From contig NZ_LNYG01000013.1 of assembly GCF_001467745.1 (NCBI RefSeq), forward strand, positions 1,591,120 through 1,643,619: 52,500 nucleotides of DNA. Direction: 5' to 3'. Of this stretch, positions 34,570-44,476 are shown in pieces. The notes beneath the pieces were generated by a model, which saw only the letters and a program-made list of their open reading frames with translations, was not told the DNA's origin and searched no databases. Made by a program: the position numbers and the translations under genes. Positions within the stretch are counted from its first letter, which is position 1; each line of letters begins with the position of its first letter. The stretch is from Legionella jamestowniensis (lineage in GTDB: Bacteria; Pseudomonadota; Gammaproteobacteria; Legionellales; Legionellaceae).

Positions 34570-37152
34570 TTAGAGATTTTCGGTAAATAGTTTACGTATT
34601 AATGCATGTTTTAATTGCTCCTTCTCTTCCTTACTCAAAGGATTTCCTATTTTTGTCGTGATAAAGAACATATCTTCCACGCGTTCCCCAAATGTAGCAA
34701 TTTTCGCATTATGTAAATTGATATCTAGGGTTAAAAAAATACGGCTTATCGTAGCAAGTAACCCTGGTCTGTCGGTTGTAATTAAAAAGAGGCTGGTTTG
34801 ATGAAGTTGATCGTCCTCACTAAAGCTTATTTGCGGTTTTAAATTAAAGTGAGCCTGAGTACGTGAAAGCCTGCGCCTTGTTGTCGTTGGTAATTCTTCG
34901 TTGTTGGTAAGTTGCTCTTTTAGCGCATTTTGAATGGTGATAATGCGTTCTTTGGCAAAAAAAGCCTGATGTTGTTCATTTAAAATAATATAGGTGTCCA
35001 AATCATAACCATTATTGCAGGTTAAAATAGTAGCTTCCTGAATAGTCGCATAATGATTGCTTAGTACAGTAGTAGTAATTGTGAAACGCTCATCACGGTG
35101 TGGCATATAAATAAAAACTTCAGTGCCGCCCTGGCTGTGATGAGGCATAATTAACACTAAAGGATATTCTTTAGTGTTGATTATAGCTTTAGTATGTCTG
35201 GCAATCACATCAGCGGGTTCATGCAAGAAATATTTATCTTTAAAATGAAACCACAAGCTCTCGATGGTCTCTTGATGGAAACCATCTTTAAATAAAAGCT
35301 TCATCGCTTGTTCTTTGCGAGCCTTAATCATCGCTGCTTCATCCAGTAAATTTTTTTCCTGCATGGCAAATTGAGCTGCTCGATAAAGTTCTTTTAGCAG
35401 AGAGTCTCTCCAAGTATTCCAGAGTTTTTGATTGGTAGCGCAAACGTCAGCCACGGTTAGTAAATAAAGATAATCTAAGTATTCTGTTTGAGGAAGTTGA
35501 CTGCAGAAGGTTTGAACGGTTTTAGGGTCATAAATGTCTTGACGCTGTGCAGTTTGTGACATTAGCAAATGATTTCGAACTAACCATACCAATAAACTGC
35601 GTTCGGCCTCACTTAAATCATGACGACAAGCAAACTGATGGGCTTCTTCAGCCCCTAATTCTGAATGATCACCGCCCCGACCTTTGGCAATATCATGAAA
35701 AAGGGCTGCGAGGTATAGAATCTCACGTTGTTTTATCGCGGGCATTAATTGAGCTGCTAATGGGAACTGGCCAGCATATTCTGCTTTTAAAAACCGGGTG
35801 AGATTACGAATAACAAAAAGCGTATGTTGATCCACGGTATAGACATGAAATAAATCATACTGCATTTGTCCTGTGACTGCTGCAAAGCTATCCAGGTAAT
35901 AGCCGAGAATTCCATATCGATTCATATGTTGGAGTGTTGCAAAGGGATCTTCAGCCGTTTTAAAAATGGCAAGAAAACAGGTTGTCGCTGCTTGAGATTT
36001 ACGAATTTTATGACTAAATAAATGCAAATTTTCCCGAATTAAGCGAATAGTGCTTGCACGAACGCCCACAATATCAGGGCGTTTAGCCATCCATAAAAAT
36101 AATTCCAGTAAAGCCAATGGCCTTTGCCTGAATACTTGAGGGTGCTTTACTTCAATATAATCATTGGCGAGCTGAAAATTAGCATCTAGGGGTGTTATCT
36201 GTTGTTTTTCATGATAAATAATAGCTTCAGCAAACCATTGTAATAACATTTCGTTTAGTTCACGAAGCCGTTTGATTATTTTAAAATAGGTTTTCATGAA
36301 CTGTTCGATAGCTAGCCCATGTGGTTTATCTGTAAAACCAAATAAACTGGCCAATTTGGTTTGATAATCAAATAATAAACGCTCTTCTTGCTTTCCCGCG
36401 AGCATATGTAACGCAAAACGAACTTTCCAAAGAAAGTGTTGACAAGCGATAAGCTCCTCATATTCCTTGTCAGTAATAAAACCACTACCAATAACTTCAG
36501 CAAATTTACTAACACCAAAATGGCGTTTGCAAATGTTTAATAAAATATGGATATCCCTTAAACCTCCTGGGCCATTTTTTACATTAGGCTCAAGATTGTA
36601 CGCTGTATCCCCGTATTTGGTGTAGCGTTGAATTTGTTCTTGTTTTTTAGCAAAAAAATAGCGATCGCTAGGCCACATATGCAGAGGATGTGTTTTATAA
36701 AGTAATTCTTCCATCAAATTACTGTAACCACCAATTAAATGTATGTCTAAGATACTAGAAATGACACTTAAATCATTACTGGCAAGCTCTGCACAAGCTT
36801 CTACTGTGGTAATTTGATGGCTTACATCTAATCCTATGTCCCAGCAAGATTGGATAAAGGCCTGGGCCCGCTGGGAGTGTACTTTTGAAATATCTTCAGA
36901 ATGTAATAACAGTAAATCGATGTCTGAATGTAACTGTAATTCGCGCCTTCCATAACCTCCCAAAGCCAGGAGACAAAATTTATTATCCTTATCCAATTGG
37001 TTTTGATGAAATAAAGTCAATAATACCTCATCAATGAAAACGACCAATTTATTGGTAAGGGCGGTAATATTTTTTTTTTGGTAAAATTCTTTACACAGTT
37101 CTTCCTTGAACTGTTTAATTGATTTTTTTAGGGCAAGGTTAGCGTTCTTCAT
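34570..37152 (-). CDS. glnD: Bifunctional PII uridylyltransferase/uridylyl-removing enzyme
   Basis: An 860-residue GlnD, the nitrogen sensor that adds UMP to and removes UMP from PII. The nucleotidyltransferase site is GGYGRRELQLHSDIDLLLLH. NGPGGLRDIH follows, then the HD hydrolase domain with ALFHDIAKGRGGDHSELGAE. Two C-terminal ACT domains that bind glutamine come last, the second with TTDRPGLLATISRIFLTLDI. Intact and of normal length. Its start overlaps the end of map by 14 bases, as these genes are also neighbours in E. coli. Confidence 0.96.
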   Translation of the reverse strand: MKNANLALKKSIKQFKEELCKEFYQKKNITALTNKLVVFIDEVLLTLFHQNQLDKDNKFCLLALGGYGRRELQLHSDIDLLLLHSEDISKVHSQRAQAFIQSCWDIGLDVSHQITTVEACAELASNDLSVISSILDIHLIGGYSNLMEELLYKTHPLHMWPSDRYFFAKKQEQIQRYTKYGDTAYNLEPNVKNGPGGLRDIHILLNICKRHFGVSKFAEVIGSGFITDKEYEELIACQHFLWKVRFALHMLAGKQEERLLFDYQTKLASLFGFTDKPHGLAIEQFMKTYFKIIKRLRELNEMLLQWFAEAIIYHEKQQITPLDANFQLANDYIEVKHPQVFRQRPLALLELFLWMAKRPDIVGVRASTIRLIRENLHLFSHKIRKSQAATTCFLAIFKTAEDPFATLQHMNRYGILGYYLDSFAAVTGQMQYDLFHVYTVDQHTLFVIRNLTRFLKAEYAGQFPLAAQLMPAIKQREILYLAALFHDIAKGRGGDHSELGAEEAHQFACRHDLSEAERSLLVWLVRNHLLMSQTAQRQDIYDPKTVQTFCSQLPQTEYLDYLYLLTVADVCATNQKLWNTWRDSLLKELYRAAQFAMQEKNLLDEAAMIKARKEQAMKLLFKDGFHQETIESLWFHFKDKYFLHEPADVIARHTKAIINTKEYPLVLIMPHHSQGGTEVFIYMPHRDERFTITTTVLSNHYATIQEATILTCNNGYDLDTYIILNEQHQAFFAKERIITIQNALKEQLTNNEELPTTTRRRLSRTQAHFNLKPQISFSEDDQLHQTSLFLITTDRPGLLATISRIFLTLDINLHNAKIATFGERVEDMFFITTKIGNPLSKEEKEQLKHALIRKLFTENL

Positions 37153-37903
37153 TGCGCAAGGTTAAAATTTCAACCCCATCTTCAGTGACGAGCAAGGTAT
37201 GCTCCCATTGTGCTGAAAGACTATGATCTTTAGTAACTACAGTCCAGTGATCCGGCAACAAGCGGGTATGATGTTTGCCAATATTGATCATTGGCTCAAT
37301 TGTAAATGTCATCCCTGGTCTTAACATTTCACCCGTCCCGGGAATACCATAATGTAAAACTTGAGGATCTTCATGGAAAATGCGGCCAATGCCATGACCA
37401 CAATAGTCCCGTACCACGGAGCAGCGATTTTTTTCGGCATGCTGCTGTATCGCATGACCTATGTCGCCCAAGCGTACTCCAGGTTTTACCATATTAATGC
37501 CAATAAAAAGACATTCATGGGCAATATTGACCACATGCTTTGCTTTAATTGAAGGATTACCAACATAAAACATCTTGCTGGTATCCCCGTGATAGCCTTC
37601 TTTAATAACCGTAACATCAATGTTAATGATATCACCATCTTTCAAAGCTTTTTTACTTGGAATACCATGACACACTACATGATTAATTGATGTGCAAATA
37701 GATTTAGGAAAGCCATTATAGTTTAAAGGAGCAGGGATAGCATGCTGTTCATTAACAATATAATTGTGACAAATTGTATTGAGTTCGTCGGTAGTGATAC
37801 CCTCTTTTACATAGGGGCCTATCATTTCCAGAACCTCAGCAGCAAGTTTGCCTGCCACACGCATCTTTTCAATTTCTTCAGGGGTTTTTATTGTGACTGC
37901 CAT
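37139..37903 (-). CDS. map: Methionine aminopeptidase, type I
   Basis: A 254-residue enzyme that removes the initiator Met from new proteins. Metal-binding residues are visible in INIDVTVIKEGYHGDTSKMF (two Asp), CGHGIGRIFHEDPQVLHYG (His), TFTIEPMINIG (Glu) and the C-terminal SAQWEHTLLVTEDGVEILT (Glu). No N-terminal extension, hence type Ia. Transcribed with glnD. It is near rpsB but on the opposite strand; in E. coli the two are also adjacent and divergent. Confidence 0.97.
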   Translation of the reverse strand: MAVTIKTPEEIEKMRVAGKLAAEVLEMIGPYVKEGITTDELNTICHNYIVNEQHAIPAPLNYNGFPKSICTSINHVVCHGIPSKKALKDGDIINIDVTVIKEGYHGDTSKMFYVGNPSIKAKHVVNIAHECLFIGINMVKPGVRLGDIGHAIQQHAEKNRCSVVRDYCGHGIGRIFHEDPQVLHYGIPGTGEMLRPGMTFTIEPMINIGKHHTRLLPDHWTVVTKDHSLSAQWEHTLLVTEDGVEILTLRNEER

Positions 37904-38033
37904 GTTTTAATCCACAAAGTATAAATAGTAGCACAAGAATCTTTTCATCCAATATTATGACTGGATTCTATTAATTATAAAAGAAAATTAAATTCTTTGA
38001 GTATACTGCAGGGGTGTGAGGGCTATGGGGCCG

Positions 38034-38068
38034 TAACCTGGGTTTAGCGAAGCGAAACCCAGGTTACG
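38034..38068. repeat. 13-bp perfect inverted repeat between spy-like gene and map
   Basis: GTAACCTGGGTTT and AAACCCAGGTTAC enclose the loop AGCGAAGCG. Neither side has a T run, so it looks like a dispersed repeat rather than a standard terminator. Confidence 0.6.
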
Positions 38069-38088
38069 TTATGACTGATTACAATGTC

Positions 38089-38580
38089 TTAGCATTTATG
38101 ATTCATGCGTTTTTCTTCCCATTGTTTCATCATTTGCTTGAATTGTGATTTTTGATCCGCATTAAGAACACTGTAAATTTGTTGTTTAGCGGTAATTTTG
38201 GCTTTCATCATTTGGCCTAACAGTTCTTTTTTCTGGTTAATCAAGCTATCTAACTTGGAATTATCCATCGAGTCTGCTGTAACCAAGTCATGAATTTGAG
38301 AACGGATGGATTTCATTTGTTCCCAATTTGATTGTTGGCTTTGTTTCAGTTGATCTTTGATAGTTTTAATTTTTGCTTGCTGTGAAGCATCCAGATTCAA
38401 AGAGTCCATCATTTCTTGCATGCGCTTGCTAGGACATGGACACGCTCCCTTATCTGAAGCCATGGAAGAAGTAGTAGAAGTGGTTTGAGTTGAAGTAGAA
38501 TCATCATTTGCAGCAGCAGCAAAAGCAGTTTGTCCTAAAGCAAATGATAAAACGATTGCGACTAGCGATATTTTTTTCAT
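38089..38580 (-). CDS. Spy/CpxP-like periplasmic protein (LTXXQ family)
   Basis: A 163-residue protein with signal peptide MKKISLVAIVLSFALGQTAF ending at an AFAA site. A Ser/Thr-rich linker follows, with CPCP at about 48-51. The helical body has two LTXXQ-type motifs: LNLDASQQAKIKTIKDQLKQ and LNADQKSQFKQMMKQWEEKR. Spy and CpxP are periplasmic chaperones or Cpx envelope-stress modulators. The Met-rich helices (MQEMMDSL, LGQMMKAK) and the end MNHKC could also bind metal. Single gene upstream of map. Which of the Spy or CpxP roles it has cannot be told. Confidence 0.85.
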   Translation of the reverse strand: MKKISLVAIVLSFALGQTAFAAAANDDSTSTQTTSTTSSMASDKGACPCPSKRMQEMMDSLNLDASQQAKIKTIKDQLKQSQQSNWEQMKSIRSQIHDLVTADSMDNSKLDSLINQKKELLGQMMKAKITAKQQIYSVLNADQKSQFKQMMKQWEEKRMNHKC

Positions 38581-38706
38581 TTTACTATCCTTAGTTAAAA
38601 GTTATTATTTTAAACTTCCTCAGCAACGATTATAGACACTGATTTTTATTTTTTCCTCAAATCAGAGACATTAATAATAAGAAAAAATAAATTAAAGTCA
38701 ATGAAG

Positions 38707-38735
38707 TTGATGATTATGCTGGATTATGGTATAAA
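38707..38735 (+). promoter_or_regulatory. Sigma-70 type promoter of rpsB
   Basis: TTGATG, 17 bases, TATAAA. It lies about 100 bases before the rpsB start and leaves a structured leader. Confidence 0.65.
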
Positions 38736-38754
38736 TACGGCGCTTTTTAACGAC

Positions 38755-38835
38755 ACACACGTTTCGTCACATGCGGTGGGGTCCCAATAGGGTACCGTAT
38801 GGGAAGCGTGGAGGCTTAACCCTGGAGAAATATAT
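38755..38835 (+). promoter_or_regulatory. Probable rpsB leader RNA (S2 autoregulation, t44-like)
   Basis: Between the promoter and the rpsB ATG is a G/C-rich segment unlike its A/T-rich surroundings. It folds locally: GGTCCC and GGGTACC pair around AATA. GTGGAGGCTTAACCCTGGAG runs up to the start region. In gammaproteobacteria S2 represses its own operon through a conserved leader structure (Rfam t44, between map and rpsB in E. coli). The same position here supports the call, but the fold has not been computed. Confidence 0.5.
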
Positions 38836-39600
38836 ATGAATGTTAGTATGCGTGAACTGTTGGAAGCGGGGGCTCACTTTGGCCATAGAACCCGTTTTTG
38901 GAATCCAAAGATGGCACCTTATATTTTTGGTTCTAGAAATAAAATCCACATTATCAATCTGGAAAAAACGTTACCAATGCTAAATGATGTAGTTAACTAT
39001 GTCGGTCGTTTAGCATCTAACAAGGCAAAAATTCTATTCGTAGGTACCAAACGAGCAGCACAAGATAGCATTCGTGAGCATGCCAAGCGTTGTGGTATGC
39101 CTTATGTTGATCATCGCTGGTTAGGCGGTATGCTGACAAACTGGAAAACAGTACGTCAATCTATTTTCCGTCTTAAAGAATTAAAAGAAATGCGTGAAAA
39201 AGGCGCATTTAGCATGATGATTAAGAAAGAAGCATTAATGCTCACCCGCGAATTAGAAAAACTGGAGCGCGGATTGGGTGGTATTGAAGATATGGGTGGT
39301 CTACCTGATGCTCTTTTTGTAGTCGATGTAGGATTTGAGCACATTGCAGTTGAGGAAGCTCGCCGCTTGAAAATCCCTGTTATTGGGATCGTTGATACGA
39401 ATAATAGTCCTGATAACATTGATTATGTTATTCCAGGCAATGATGATTCTATGCGTGCAGTAGATATTTATGTTCGCTGTATTGCAGATGCTATTCTTGA
39501 CGCCAAACAAGGTAATACTGTAGGTGGTGTCGCATCAGACGCTGAATTCGTTGAAGTTCCTGCAAATAATAAAGAAGTAGAAAAAACTGCAGATGAATAA
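38836..39600 (+). CDS. rpsB: 30S ribosomal protein S2
   Basis: A 254-residue S2. [40 protein letters not shown] and [20 protein letters not shown] are all clear signatures. It joins the 30S subunit late and is needed for translation initiation. CTGGAGA provides the ribosome binding site. First of the rpsB-tsf-pyrH-frr cluster. Confidence 0.98.
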   Translation: MNVSMRELLEAGAHFGHRTRFWNPKMAPYIFGSRNKIHIINLEKTLPMLNDVVNYVGRLASNKAKILFVGTKRAAQDSIREHAKRCGMPYVDHRWLGGMLTNWKTVRQSIFRLKELKEMREKGAFSMMIKKEALMLTRELEKLERGLGGIEDMGGLPDALFVVDVGFEHIAVEEARRLKIPVIGIVDTNNSPDNIDYVIPGNDDSMRAVDIYVRCIADAILDAKQGNTVGGVASDAEFVEVPANNKEVEKTADE

Positions 39601-39618
39601 TTAACTTTTAAAGAGGAG

Positions 39619-39651
39619 GGGGGCGTTGATTCATTAACGTACCCCCTTTTT
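39619..39651 (+). terminator. Intercistronic terminator or attenuator between rpsB and tsf
   Basis: GGGGG then CGTT pairs with AACG, a 2-base bulge and CCCCC, followed by TTTTT. It precedes the tsf ribosome binding site. Partial termination here would give more S2 than EF-Ts mRNA, as described for E. coli. Confidence 0.7.
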
Positions 39652-39670
39652 GCTATGTGGAGGGTGGAAT

Positions 39671-40549
39671 ATGTCAATTAGTGCTTCATTAGTCATGCAA
39701 TTAAGAGAGCGTACTGGTGCGGGAATGATGGAATGTAAAAAATTCCTGATCGCCACTAATGGTGATATCGAGCAGGCAATTATTGAAATGCGTAAAGCTG
39801 GTCAAGCTAAAGCAGACAAGAAAGCCGATCGTGTTGCAGCGGAAGGTGTTATTGTTATTGCTCGTTCTGCGGATGGACGTGCAGCAGTGATGCTTGAAAT
39901 TAATAGTGAAACTGATTTCGTTGCCCGCGATGAGAATTTCACTAACTTTGCATCTAAAGTTAGTGAAACAGCATTGGCTTCTTCAGCTGCCAATATTGAT
40001 GCGTTATCCAACGAAACGATGTCGGGAAGTAATGTCACTGTCGAGCAGGCAAGACAAGAGCTTGTTGCCAAAATTGGCGAAAATATTAAATTGCGTCGTA
40101 TTGAAAGAATGTCTTCTGAGGGTGTAATTGGCCATTATTTGCATGGTAGCCGCATAGGTGTTCTCGTGAATATGAAAAATGGCGATGAATCGCTTGCAAA
40201 AGATATCGCTATGCATATTGCTGCTAGTCGTCCCATGGTTGTTAATCGTGATCAAGTTTCTGCAGAAGCGATTGAAAATGAGCGAGAAATCTTTACAGCC
40301 CAAGCTCGTGAAAGCGGTAAACCACAGGAAATCATCGATAAAATGATCGAAGGTCGTATCAACAAATTTGTCGATGAAGTTAGCCTTCTGGGACAGCCTT
40401 ACGTTAAAGATCCTAACAAAAAAGTGGGTCAATTGTTAAAGGAAAAGAATGCTGAAGTCGTTTCTTTTACACGCTTTGAAGTAGGTGAAGGCATTGAAAA
40501 GAAAGAGGACAATTTCGTCGAAGAAGTAATGGCTCAGGTTCGTGATTAA
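39671..40549 (+). CDS. tsf: Elongation factor Ts
   Basis: A 292-residue EF-Ts, the nucleotide exchange factor of EF-Tu. The N-terminal UBA-like part is [19 protein letters not shown], and the conserved core includes [15 protein letters not shown] and [20 protein letters not shown]. The ATG at 39671 with GGAGGGTGG upstream gives the standard N-terminus, [10 protein letters not shown]. An in-frame start at 39650 would lie in the terminator region and is rejected. The stop overlaps the pyrH ATG by one base. Confidence 0.98.
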   Translation: MSISASLVMQLRERTGAGMMECKKFLIATNGDIEQAIIEMRKAGQAKADKKADRVAAEGVIVIARSADGRAAVMLEINSETDFVARDENFTNFASKVSETALASSAANIDALSNETMSGSNVTVEQARQELVAKIGENIKLRRIERMSSEGVIGHYLHGSRIGVLVNMKNGDESLAKDIAMHIAASRPMVVNRDQVSAEAIENEREIFTAQARESGKPQEIIDKMIEGRINKFVDEVSLLGQPYVKDPNKKVGQLLKEKNAEVVSFTRFEVGEGIEKKEDNFVEEVMAQVRD

Positions 40550-41292
40550 TGATGAATTCCAGTCACTCGCAATTAAAATATAAGCGTATTTTGCTAAAAT
40601 ACAGCGGTGAAGCATTGATGGGTAAAGTACAATTTGGTATTGACCCATCAATTCTTGACCGCATGGCTACAGACGTTGCCGAATTAATTCGTATGGAAGT
40701 TGAGGTCGGTATAGTCATTGGCGGCGGTAATTTATTTCGAGGCAAGGCGTTGTCGGAAGCTGGTCTTGGTCGTGTAACGGGTGATCACATGGGCATGCTT
40801 GCCACTGTAATGAATGCGCTGGCTCTGCGTGATGCCTTGGAGCGTATTGATTTACCTGCGCGCATCATGTCTGCAATTCCCATATTGGGGATTGTAGACC
40901 CTTATCATCGACGTAAGGCGATTACCCATTTACGTAATGGTCACGTCGTCATCTTTGCAGCGGGTACAGGCAATCCATTTTTTACTACTGATTCTGCAGC
41001 CTGCTTAAGAGCAATCGAAGTGGGTGCGGATGTTGTATTAAAAGCAACGAAGGTTGATGGCATTTATTCAGCAGATCCTTTTAAAAATCCTGACGCTGTT
41101 CGTTATGATTATTTAACTTACAAACAAGTGTTGCGAGAGGGATTAGAAGTAATGGATTCAACAGCCATTTGTTTATGCCAGGATCACGGGATGCCGCTGC
41201 AGGTATTTGATATGGCAGCTCCAAATGCGCTGAAGAGAATTGTTCTAGGTGAACGGGTTGGAACCATAGTAGGAGCAAACCATGATCAATGA
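40549..41292 (+). CDS. pyrH: UMP kinase
   Basis: A 247-residue amino-acid-kinase-fold UMP kinase. [47 protein letters not shown] and [19 protein letters not shown] are characteristic. It makes UDP for RNA, DNA and envelope precursors, and is inhibited by UTP in this family. Its start overlaps tsf by one base and its end overlaps frr by 11 bases. Confidence 0.98.
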   Translation: MMNSSHSQLKYKRILLKYSGEALMGKVQFGIDPSILDRMATDVAELIRMEVEVGIVIGGGNLFRGKALSEAGLGRVTGDHMGMLATVMNALALRDALERIDLPARIMSAIPILGIVDPYHRRKAITHLRNGHVVIFAAGTGNPFFTTDSAACLRAIEVGADVVLKATKVDGIYSADPFKNPDAVRYDYLTYKQVLREGLEVMDSTAICLCQDHGMPLQVFDMAAPNALKRIVLGERVGTIVGANHDQ

Positions 41293-41839
41293 TATTAAGC
41301 AGGACGCTGAAAAGCGTATGAAAAAAACAGTTGAAACACTACAACATGATTTAACTAAAATCCGCACTGGCCGTGCTAATCCTAGTCTCTTGGACCATGT
41401 TCAGGTTGATTATTATGGCAATCCTACACCATTGAACCAAGTGGCCAATATCACTGTTAGTGATTCGCGTACTTTACTGGTGACCCCATGGGAAAAATCA
41501 ATCGTCGCTGCTGTAGAAAAAGCAATCTTAACCTCAGATTTAGGATTAAACCCTGCAACTGCTGGAAACGCTATTCGTGTTCCTATGCCAGCCTTAACTG
41601 AAGAACGTCGTAAAGAAATGATTCGTGTGGTACGAGGTGAGGGTGAACAGGGTCGTGTTGCCATTCGTAATATTCGTCGTGATGCCAACAATCATCTTAA
41701 AGAGATGGTTAAAGCTAAAGAAATCTCGGAAGATGACGAGCGTCGTGCAAATGAACTCATTCAAAAGCTAACCGATAAATACATCGCGGACGTTGATGCA
41801 TTATTGGTAGAGAAAGAGAAAGATTTAATGGAAATTTAA
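41282..41839 (+). CDS. frr: Ribosome recycling factor
   Basis: A 185-residue RRF that splits post-termination ribosomes with [57 protein letters not shown] and [15 protein letters not shown] are typical. Unlike in E. coli, it is not followed closely by uppS, cdsA and dxr. Instead a stretch of about 530 bases with no clear gene follows. Confidence 0.98.
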   Translation: MINDIKQDAEKRMKKTVETLQHDLTKIRTGRANPSLLDHVQVDYYGNPTPLNQVANITVSDSRTLLVTPWEKSIVAAVEKAILTSDLGLNPATAGNAIRVPMPALTEERRKEMIRVVRGEGEQGRVAIRNIRRDANNHLKEMVKAKEISEDDERRANELIQKLTDKYIADVDALLVEKEKDLMEI

Positions 41840-42370
41840 CTGCTGTTTTGCACCCTGCGGCTTGTACGCGGAGGAAGAAATGCTGTCCAAAAACATGTAA
41901 CCGTGGGACAAGCAGCGGGATGTAAGGCAGAGATATGATCAAGAGACAGACTTTGTACACAGTGGTCCAATGTTTCAATGGGATTGAATCGAGATCATTA
42001 GAACAAAAAGATCTGCCGTAACCCACTCTCACTTCTTAGGTGATGCTGAAGGGAAGAAGGCTAATTGTTGCTGAAGGCTGGCTATCTTGAGGAACCCACA
42101 GCCAAAGTTTGCACCGAATAGGGTCAATCATCTGGAGCCGGGTATACCCTCACCAGGTAATCTACCTCCTGGGGTAAATCTTCCACCGCTTACATCGGTC
42201 AACTTATTGGGTGAAATTTTTTTTTCATTTCTCTCTTTTTTTGCACTTTTTTGCTTAGAAGGTTTTCGCATAAAAATTCTTCGAATAAAACGAGGTGGTA
42301 TTTTCACCATAGCATTTGATTGAATATTGTTCAAATGGATAAATAATCATCCTGATGTTGGAAAAACTTT
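41840..42370. other. Orphan region after frr with structured, possibly decayed sequence
   Basis: About 530 bases without a convincing gene. 41849-41926 is more G/C-rich; CCCTGCGGCTTGT and ACAAGCAGCGGG could pair imperfectly around about 50 bases. At 42087-42323 a frame from a TTG is open for 78 codons. It is Pro/Gly-rich at first (HLEPGIPSPGNLPPGVNLPP), then hydrophobic, then basic. It lacks an ATG and a ribosome binding site, and a TGA lies five codons before it. This may be remnants of a lost gene or element, or an unrecognised RNA. Confidence 0.4.
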
Positions 42371-43102
42371 TCAATCTTTTAATTCTGCGATACATCCCCA
42401 TTTTTCATCCCAAAAAAGACGTTTTAGCGTCTTGTTTTGTCTAAGTTTCTCTGTTAGGTAGTTGACTGAATTCTGCTTGGTGGCAAAGATAATAATATTT
42501 GCAGATTTTTTAACTGAAATTGCCAGCGTGGCATTTTGAAAGTTTTTTCGAAGCAATTGAAATATAGGCCATTGCTCGTTGCGATTTGCGAGATTAACCG
42601 CAAGGATGCCATCTGATGTTAATATTCGCCTACAATGGCTGAAAAATTCCTCAGAATTACATTGTTCAGGAAAAACCTCATCCGTAAAAAGATCTACTAG
42701 GATATGCTGAAACTTTCTATCTGTCTGCATCGCAAATACCTGGGCATCCTGGTGAACAACTTCCAAATGTTCAAGTTTATCAAGGAAAAAAAATTGTTTT
42801 GCAATGTCAATGACTTCACTATCATATTCCACAACAGTGAGTTTAATCTTATTAAAAGGAGAAAGAGCATGAGCGACGCCCGCACCGCCAAGCCCAAACA
42901 TACAACAACTGCCCGGATTCAGCCGGACAAATAAAGTAAGGGGGTTCACATAATAAAGAGCGGGACGATGTGGAAAATAGCGGTTCAGAAGTGTTTGCAG
43001 GGCGGTGCCTTTGAATCTTAGCCACCGGAACAATAAATTTTCGTAAACATAAATGCCTTTCGTTGACTTGTGAATACAGTTTCCCCAAAAAGTTTTCCAC
43101 AT
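42371..43102 (-). CDS. Spermidine-synthase-like methyltransferase-fold protein
   Basis: A 243-residue protein of the spermidine synthase (SpeE-like) fold. YVYENLLFRWLRFKG resembles the start of the catalytic domain. GSCCMFGLGGAGVAHALSPF is the nucleotide-binding loop, LTVVEYDSEVIDIAKQFFFL the acidic second motif and HILVDLFTDEVFP the next. Bona fide aminopropyltransferases have a GGGxG loop and a DAY/DAF-type site; here the loop is GLGGAG and the site reads VDLFTDE, so activity may differ. Its ATG overlaps the astB stop (ATGA), making it the last gene of the ast operon. Substrate unknown; a polyamine or arginine-derived amine is a guess from context. Confidence 0.7.
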   Translation of the reverse strand: MWKTFWGNCIHKSTKGIYVYENLLFRWLRFKGTALQTLLNRYFPHRPALYYVNPLTLFVRLNPGSCCMFGLGGAGVAHALSPFNKIKLTVVEYDSEVIDIAKQFFFLDKLEHLEVVHQDAQVFAMQTDRKFQHILVDLFTDEVFPEQCNSEEFFSHCRRILTSDGILAVNLANRNEQWPIFQLLRKNFQNATLAISVKKSANIIIFATKQNSVNYLTEKLRQNKTLKRLFWDEKWGCIAELKD

Positions 43103-44472
43103 CAGCGGTTTGTCTCACGTTGGAAAGGATAAATAGAGCCTAAGGTCAGAATACGGGTTAACTCATCCAGCGCAGTTAAGCTTTCATTTACCAGCGAGGG
43201 GTCTGCTAAATCATTCGCATGTAACTGGGAGCGGTAATGGCGTTTAACCCAAGCCTCCAATTCATTTAGCAACTTTTCATTGATTAAAATAGCTTGATGC
43301 ATGGCTTGTAGCTCGTTTTCATTTAAAGGAACACGTAAACGAAGGCAAGCGGGACCACCTCCATTGCGCATACTTTGTTTTAAATCTAGAAAATGTACGT
43401 CAACAATAGGATTGGAATTATCTGCAATAAGCTCATCAATCACCGTTTTGGCACGTTCATTAATTTGACACTCAATGGGGGCAATTAATGCCATCCGAGT
43501 TTGTGTGGTACTTGAGTCTGGTAACGTTATAAGTTGCGAATTAAAAAGATAGGTGTTCACTGCTTCTGTTACGGTGAGTTGTTCACGCTTGATTTCTATG
43601 ATGGTTACAGGGAAATCAGTTTTTCTCTGGATTTCCTGAAAAATCGTGGCTTGTTGCAGCCAGGCTTCCTCATGAACTAATAAAACTGATTCATTGACAA
43701 CCCCAATGACATCATTGTGAAATACGCCCTGATCAATTGCTGTGGGATTTTGACAGGCAAAAATAACTCGTTGAGGATCTAATTGATGGGCTCTAACAAC
43801 TGCCTGTGAAGCTTCTAGGGTATGCCTTGCGGGATATTTCTCTGGTTCCTGGCTAGTCATTGTGGTGGTTAGTCCTTTCTTTCCATAAACAAAGAGATTA
43901 ACTCCAGGACTACTATGGTTTTTGCACAGTCGATTATGGTTGGCTGCACCTTCATCCCCTGTAGTAGTGCTTTTAGGCAACAACGGATGATGCTGGAAAT
44001 AACGGTCATTTGAAAACAGGTATTTTAATAAGTAATGTGAAAAATCAGCTTCTTGATGACGATGCAAATTACTAATTAAATTGGCCGCAGTAAAATGAAC
44101 ACGTCTGTCATCCGTATCTAGGCTTGCAGAAACCGTTGCGGCGTTTGCCGTCCACATGTTGGAGGCAGAATAACAGGCACTGAGCAGCTCAGGAGCATTT
44201 TGATGCGCTTTTGCAATTTGTTGAGCGGCGCTGCCATTAAAACCCAGTTGATAAAGTAAATGCAGATTAGGGCGCTGGTGAGGTGGCAACACTGCTTGTT
44301 TTAATCCTAAGCCATGTAATAATCGCATTTTGGCAAGCCCTTGAAGTGCGGCAACCTGTGGATTGGATAGACTTAAAGCATTGTTGGTTGATGCTAGATT
44401 ACCTGCTGCCAAACCGGCGTAATGGTGGGTTGGTCCTACCAATCCATCCATATTTAATTCAAAAACAGCCAT
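43102..44472 (-). CDS. astB: Succinylarginine dihydrolase
   Basis: A 456-residue AstB, which converts N-succinylarginine to N-succinylornithine, ammonia and CO2. The start, [20 protein letters not shown], is highly characteristic. The His region is [12 protein letters not shown], and the catalytic Cys is in [18 protein letters not shown]. Length is normal. It starts 4 bases after astD ends and overlaps the next gene by 3 bases. Confidence 0.96.
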   Translation of the reverse strand: MAVFELNMDGLVGPTHHYAGLAAGNLASTNNALSLSNPQVAALQGLAKMRLLHGLGLKQAVLPPHQRPNLHLLYQLGFNGSAAQQIAKAHQNAPELLSACYSASNMWTANAATVSASLDTDDRRVHFTAANLISNLHRHQEADFSHYLLKYLFSNDRYFQHHPLLPKSTTTGDEGAANHNRLCKNHSSPGVNLFVYGKKGLTTTMTSQEPEKYPARHTLEASQAVVRAHQLDPQRVIFACQNPTAIDQGVFHNDVIGVVNESVLLVHEEAWLQQATIFQEIQRKTDFPVTIIEIKREQLTVTEAVNTYLFNSQLITLPDSSTTQTRMALIAPIECQINERAKTVIDELIADNSNPIVDVHFLDLKQSMRNGGGPACLRLRVPLNENELQAMHQAILINEKLLNELEAWVKRHYRSQLHANDLADPSLVNESLTALDELTRILTLGSIYPFQRETNR

Positions 44473-44476
44473 AATA

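Noticed and set aside
41849-42090. Known RNA gene (SRP RNA, RNase P RNA, 6S RNA) or group II intron
   Set aside because: None of the conserved cores of these RNAs could be read here.
42087-42323. 78-codon frame from TTG after frr
   Set aside because: No ribosome binding site or ATG, a stop lies just upstream, and the composition is Pro-rich then hydrophobic; kept only as part of the orphan region.
42128-42334. 68-residue minus-strand frame in the same place
   Set aside because: Lys/Arg-rich antisense of the previous frame, without motif or start signal.
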